This document shows positions 44,402 to 47,414 of a stretch of 47,414 nucleotides of DNA, one piece after another (the stretch's first letter is position 1; the number at the start of each line of letters is the position of its first letter). The DNA is from Myxococcales bacterium (GTDB taxonomy: Bacteria > Myxococcota_A > Polyangia > Palsa-1104): NCBI GenBank assembly GCA_003170275.1, contig PNAM01000099.1:500-47913 (forward strand), given 5' to 3'. The translations under genes and the position numbers were made by a program. The notes below the pieces were generated by a model that did no database searches, was not told where the DNA came from, and saw only the letters and a program-made list of their open reading frames with translations.

Positions 44402-46627
44402 TTACTTGTATTCGTCGGCGCCGATGTCGTACTTGCCCATTTGCGGGCGGGCGTCGCCGTCGCGGTCGTGGTTGGGCGCGCCGGTCGCGGTGCCCTGGTC
44501 GACGCACGGCGAGTTCTGCGACAGGTGGTACGGCGCCTTGGCGGGGTCGAACGCGGGGGCGGCGGAGATATTGTTGCTGGCGTTGGGGACGTTCATCTCC
44601 ATCGTCGCGATGCTGCTGTAGGAAGTCGTCCCGTTGTCGTAGTAGAGCGTGCCGTTGGGATCGTAGAGATCGTTGTTCTCGAGCACGACCAGCGTCGAGC
44701 CGGCGTTGATCTCGGCGATCGCGCTGCCGCCCGCGAGCGGCGCGCCGCCCACGTTGTAGATGATGTTGTTGCGCACCACGCCCGCGGCGGCCACCGGCGC
44801 GGACGCCGTGAAGTTGATCGTCAGGCCGGCGCGCTGCCCGCCGCCGATCGAGGTCGAGTACTCGAGCGTGTTCGAATGCAGCGTGGGGCTGGCCGACGCG
44901 GAGGTGATCTCGAACAGCACCACCGACGCGGCGGCGTTGCACGGCCGATCGCGAAGCACGTTGTTGGTGATGCTGGCCGAGGTGTTGTGCAGGTGCAGGG
45001 CGGCGAGCAGGCCGGGGCCGGACGAGCCGATGCCGCTCGACACGCACGACGGGCCGGAGACCAGGTTCGCGTCGATGACCGGGTTGGCGGTGTCGGCCAG
45101 CTCGATGCCCACGCCGGTCGAGGTCGCGCTCGCCCCCGGCGTGACCGCGCCGGCGGTGATGGTGTTGCCGGTGACGCTGACGCAGCCGTTGTTGACGCAG
45201 CGGACCCCGACCGCGGCGGCGGTGGTGCTGGTCGCCGCGTCGATGGTGTTGGTCGAGACCACGCACGGCGCGCCGTCGCAGGACACGCCGATGCAGGTGG
45301 CGCCCGCCTCGCACCCCTTGACGGTGCTGGTCTGAAGCGTGGGCTTGCAGTTGGCGCCCGAGACCGCGAAGCCGACCCGCAGGCCGATCGCGCCCGAGCC
45401 GCCGCGCACCAGCGAGTTGCCGGTGAACGTGGGGCTGCCGGTGCAATTCTCGAGGAGCACGCCGACGCCGGTCGGGACGGCGTTGCCGGCCACCGGGCCC
45501 GAGGCGTTGCCGCCCACGTACCTACCGTTCGTGGAGGTGAAGCCGGTGAGGTTGGCCGAGGCGTAGATGCCCGCGGCCAGCGTGAGCCCGCCGCCGCCGT
45601 CGATGGACACCCCGCTGAGCGTGGTGCCCGGGCAGCCGGCGTTGGCGCAGCGCAGGCCGATCGAGAAGCCCGCCGTTGGGGTGGCGCCGCCCAGAAGACC
45701 GAGGGTCGCGCCGGTGAGGGTGGCGGCGGCGCCGTCGAGGTAGATGGCGATCTGGCTGTTGTTGGCGCCGGCCAGCGCGCTCGCGCCGTAGGTGCCGCGG
45801 GTGAGGATCGGCGCTACGGTCGCGCCAGCTCCGACGCGCACGGCGCTCAGGCCGAAGCTGTTCGGCGCAGCGCCGCCCTGCGCGGTGACGTCGGTCAGCG
45901 CGGGCGATGAATCGATCGCCGAGATGGCCACCGAGTTGCCGCTCAGCGCATCGGCGCCGCGCACCGTGAAGCCGTCGAGCGAGGTGGCGTGCGTGAGGCC
46001 GGGCGGGAACTTGAGCCCGAGAGCGGCGTCGGTGTCGACGATGCGGGTGATGTTGTTGACCAGGTCGCGCGCGGCGAACGTACAATTGTACGAGCCGAGC
46101 ACGCTCACCCCTTCGACCATGGTGACGTCCTCGGTGTAGGTGGTCGCGGCCCCGCCGTTGGGATCGCAGGCGCACACGTCGGCGCCGCCGCCGATCAGCT
46201 GCGCGTTGCGGATGCCGTCGATGATCTTGTTGAGCGGCGCCGCCTTGGTGCCCGGGTTGGTGGCCAGGCCGGCCGGCGACACGAAGGTGCCCAGGCACAC
46301 CACCCCGACCTGCGGCACGCACACCGTCTTCTCCACGCAGCCGCCGACCGCCGCCAGGCTGCCGCACGCCACCCCGACGGTCGCGATGTTGTCGTCGACC
46401 AGCCCGTTGCAGTCGTTGTCGATCCCGTCGCACACCTCGGGCCCGGTGGCGATGCAGCCGGTCAAGTCGATGGGCACCGGCAACCCGTCGGCGAGCGGGC
46501 CATCTCCCGGCTGAAAGCCGTCGCCGCCGGGCTGGCCGAGATCGTCTTGGAAGCCGAAGCCTGGGTTGTCCCGCTCACACGCAGCGAGAGACAGGGTCAT
46601 TGTAAGTAGGCTAATGGTGAGGCGCAT
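44402..46627 (-). CDS. MopE-type / beta-helix repeat lipoprotein
   Basis: A 741-residue lipoprotein with signal MRLTISLLTMTLSLAAC (Cys17). After an acidic, Gly/Pro-rich linker comes EVCDGIDNDCNGLVDD, the MopE-type metal-binding-like motif frequent in myxobacteria. The rest is a long right-handed parallel beta-helix with many short turns (for example SGNSVAISAIDSSPALTDV, TGVGIELADTANPVIDANLVSG, SITNNVLRD). It ends in NSPCVDQGTATG and DARPQMGKYDIGADEY, the usual close of such proteins. It is probably at the cell surface and binds a carbohydrate or another ligand. The upstream ParA-type gene lies 11 bases away on the same strand, so they may be cotranscribed by chance or by function. Much longer frames upstream are shadows. 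Confidence 0.85.
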   Translation of the reverse strand: MRLTISLLTMTLSLAACERDNPGFGFQDDLGQPGGDGFQPGDGPLADGLPVPIDLTGCIATGPEVCDGIDNDCNGLVDDNIATVGVACGSLAAVGGCVEKTVCVPQVGVVCLGTFVSPAGLATNPGTKAAPLNKIIDGIRNAQLIGGGADVCACDPNGGAATTYTEDVTMVEGVSVLGSYNCTFAARDLVNNITRIVDTDAALGLKFPPGLTHATSLDGFTVRGADALSGNSVAISAIDSSPALTDVTAQGGAAPNSFGLSAVRVGAGATVAPILTRGTYGASALAGANNSQIAIYLDGAAATLTGATLGLLGGATPTAGFSIGLRCANAGCPGTTLSGVSIDGGGGLTLAAGIYASANLTGFTSTNGRYVGGNASGPVAGNAVPTGVGVLLENCTGSPTFTGNSLVRGGSGAIGLRVGFAVSGANCKPTLQTSTVKGCEAGATCIGVSCDGAPCVVSTNTIDAATSTTAAAVGVRCVNNGCVSVTGNTITAGAVTPGASATSTGVGIELADTANPVIDANLVSGPSCVSSGIGSSGPGLLAALHLHNTSASITNNVLRDRPCNAAASVVLFEITSASASPTLHSNTLEYSTSIGGGQRAGLTINFTASAPVAAAGVVRNNIIYNVGGAPLAGGSAIAEINAGSTLVVLENNDLYDPNGTLYYDNGTTSYSSIATMEMNVPNASNNISAAPAFDPAKAPYHLSQNSPCVDQGTATGAPNHDRDGDARPQMGKYDIGADEYK

Positions 46628-46638
46628 GCCCCACGATC

Positions 46639-47414
46639 TTATCGCGCCGGCGCGTTTTCCGATACTGCCGCGATGCTCGCAGAGGCGACCAGTCGCTCGA
46701 GCACCCCGTCCACCAGGTGCTCGTAGTCCGCGCGTCCCCGACCCGCCTTGGATTCGAACTCGAAGATTGTTTTCTTGTGAGATGGCGCGGCCTTGTGACG
46801 CGTGTTGACGCGAATGGGGTGGCTGAAGATTGCCTCGCCGAAGCGCCGGCGCAGCAGCGCCTCGACCTCGGTGGTGATGCGCTCGCGCCGATCGTACATG
46901 GTCAACAGGTAGCCGAGCACGTGGCACGGGGCGCCCAGCCGCGCGCGGATGCGATCGAGGGTCTCGGTGAACAGCTTGAGCCCGAGGATCGGAAGGTACT
47001 CGCAAGAGACCGGCACGATCAGGTGATCGGCCGCCACCAGCGCGTTGGTGGTCAACAGCCCGAGGTACGGCGCGGTGTCGATGACCACGTGATCGACCTT
47101 GCCCATCACCGTCGACAGGCAGCGCTGCAGCACCTGCTCGCGCGCCATCGCCGCCGCCAGGTGGATGTCGACCGCGGCCAGCGTCTCGCCGGCGGGCGCC
47201 ACGAACAGCCCCTCGGTGGAGGTCTCGCGCACCACGTGCTCGATCTGCTTTTCGTGCACCAGGCACTCAGCCACCGACGAGTCGCTCTCGGCGAGCTTGA
47301 TCCCCAGCGCGGCGGTCGCCGAGCCCTGGATGTCGAGATCGACCAGCAGCACCTTCTTGCCGCGACGGGCGAGGCCGGCCGCCAGGCTGATCGCGGTCGT
47401 GGTCTTGCCGACGC
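46639..47414 (-). CDS. ParA-family ATPase (partial, N-terminus beyond window)
   Basis: The C-terminal 258 residues are present. The frame enters the window as VGKTTTAISLAAGLARRG, the end of the deviant Walker A motif, so only the first few residues are missing. VLLVDLDIQGSAT is the second ATP motif, VDHVVIDTAPYLGLLTTNAL the Walker B region. YEYLPILGLKLFTETLDRIR-like helices and FSHPIRVNTRHKAAPSHKKTIFEFESKAGRGRADY are typical of ParA/Soj proteins that bind DNA and partner proteins. No ParB follows downstream, so it may be an orphan ParA positioning a cargo other than the chromosome, or its partner lies upstream. The internal ATG at 47352 is not the real start. Confidence 0.85.
   Translation of the reverse strand, partial: VGKTTTAISLAAGLARRGKKVLLVDLDIQGSATAALGIKLAESDSSVAECLVHEKQIEHVVRETSTEGLFVAPAGETLAAVDIHLAAAMAREQVLQRCLSTVMGKVDHVVIDTAPYLGLLTTNALVAADHLIVPVSCEYLPILGLKLFTETLDRIRARLGAPCHVLGYLLTMYDRRERITTEVEALLRRRFGEAIFSHPIRVNTRHKAAPSHKKTIFEFESKAGRGRADYEHLVDGVLERLVASASIAAVSENAPAR

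Overview
The window is very GC-rich, densely packed DNA that looks like a Myxococcota (myxobacteria-like deltaproteobacterial) chromosome. The signs are a gliding/focal-adhesion (Glt) type gene cluster with an almost 4,000-residue TPR protein, a Ser/Thr kinase of myxobacterial style, a MopE-type Cys-motif lipoprotein and several proline- or glycine-rich surface proteins. I cannot name the genus. No rRNA, tRNA, IS element or CRISPR array is visible, and no stretch longer than about 300 bases lacks a gene.

Left part (1-10031). A partial radical SAM protein of the Tes/MJ0619 type reads off the left edge. Next comes a tightly overlapping minus-strand operon: NAD-dependent epimerase, ABC ATPase, ABC-2 permease, a small two-helix membrane protein and an XdhC-like Rossmann protein. 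A flavin split-barrel/GNAT fusion protein is divergent from a MocR-type (GntR-aminotransferase) regulator. The regulator is followed by a DUF4159 protein and a membrane-anchored vWA protein that overlap by 4 bases.

Middle (10036-14837). Two predicted lipoproteins on the minus strand, a Rieske protein with a polyglycine linker and a two-CxxCH cytochrome c, lie next to a plus-strand sdhCAB operon of the cytochrome b558 (three-subunit) type. This is a small electron-transfer neighbourhood.

Main block (14839-43022, all minus strand, about 28 kb). Reading in transcription direction: a TPR protein (possibly GltC-like), GltD/AgmU-like, GltE/AglT-like lipoprotein, a 90-residue GltF-like protein, GltG-like FHA-TM-AgmX-tail protein, two small exported proteins carrying the same Cys-pair tail domain, a TPR lipoprotein, the giant GltI/AgmK-like TPR protein (3,974 aa), a DUF3109-like Cys-cluster protein, a HyuA-type hydantoinase/oxoprolinase subunit and a Ser/Thr kinase with a C-terminal PAS-like domain. 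The order D-E-F-G-(x)-I matches what I recall of the Myxococcus xanthus glt cluster. The AglRQS motor genes, GltJ and a recognisable GltH are absent from the window. A good sigma70-like promoter lies directly before the giant gene.

Right end (43229-47414). A trans-sulfuration-type PLP enzyme, a MopE/beta-helix lipoprotein and the C-terminal part of a ParA-type ATPase that runs off the right edge.
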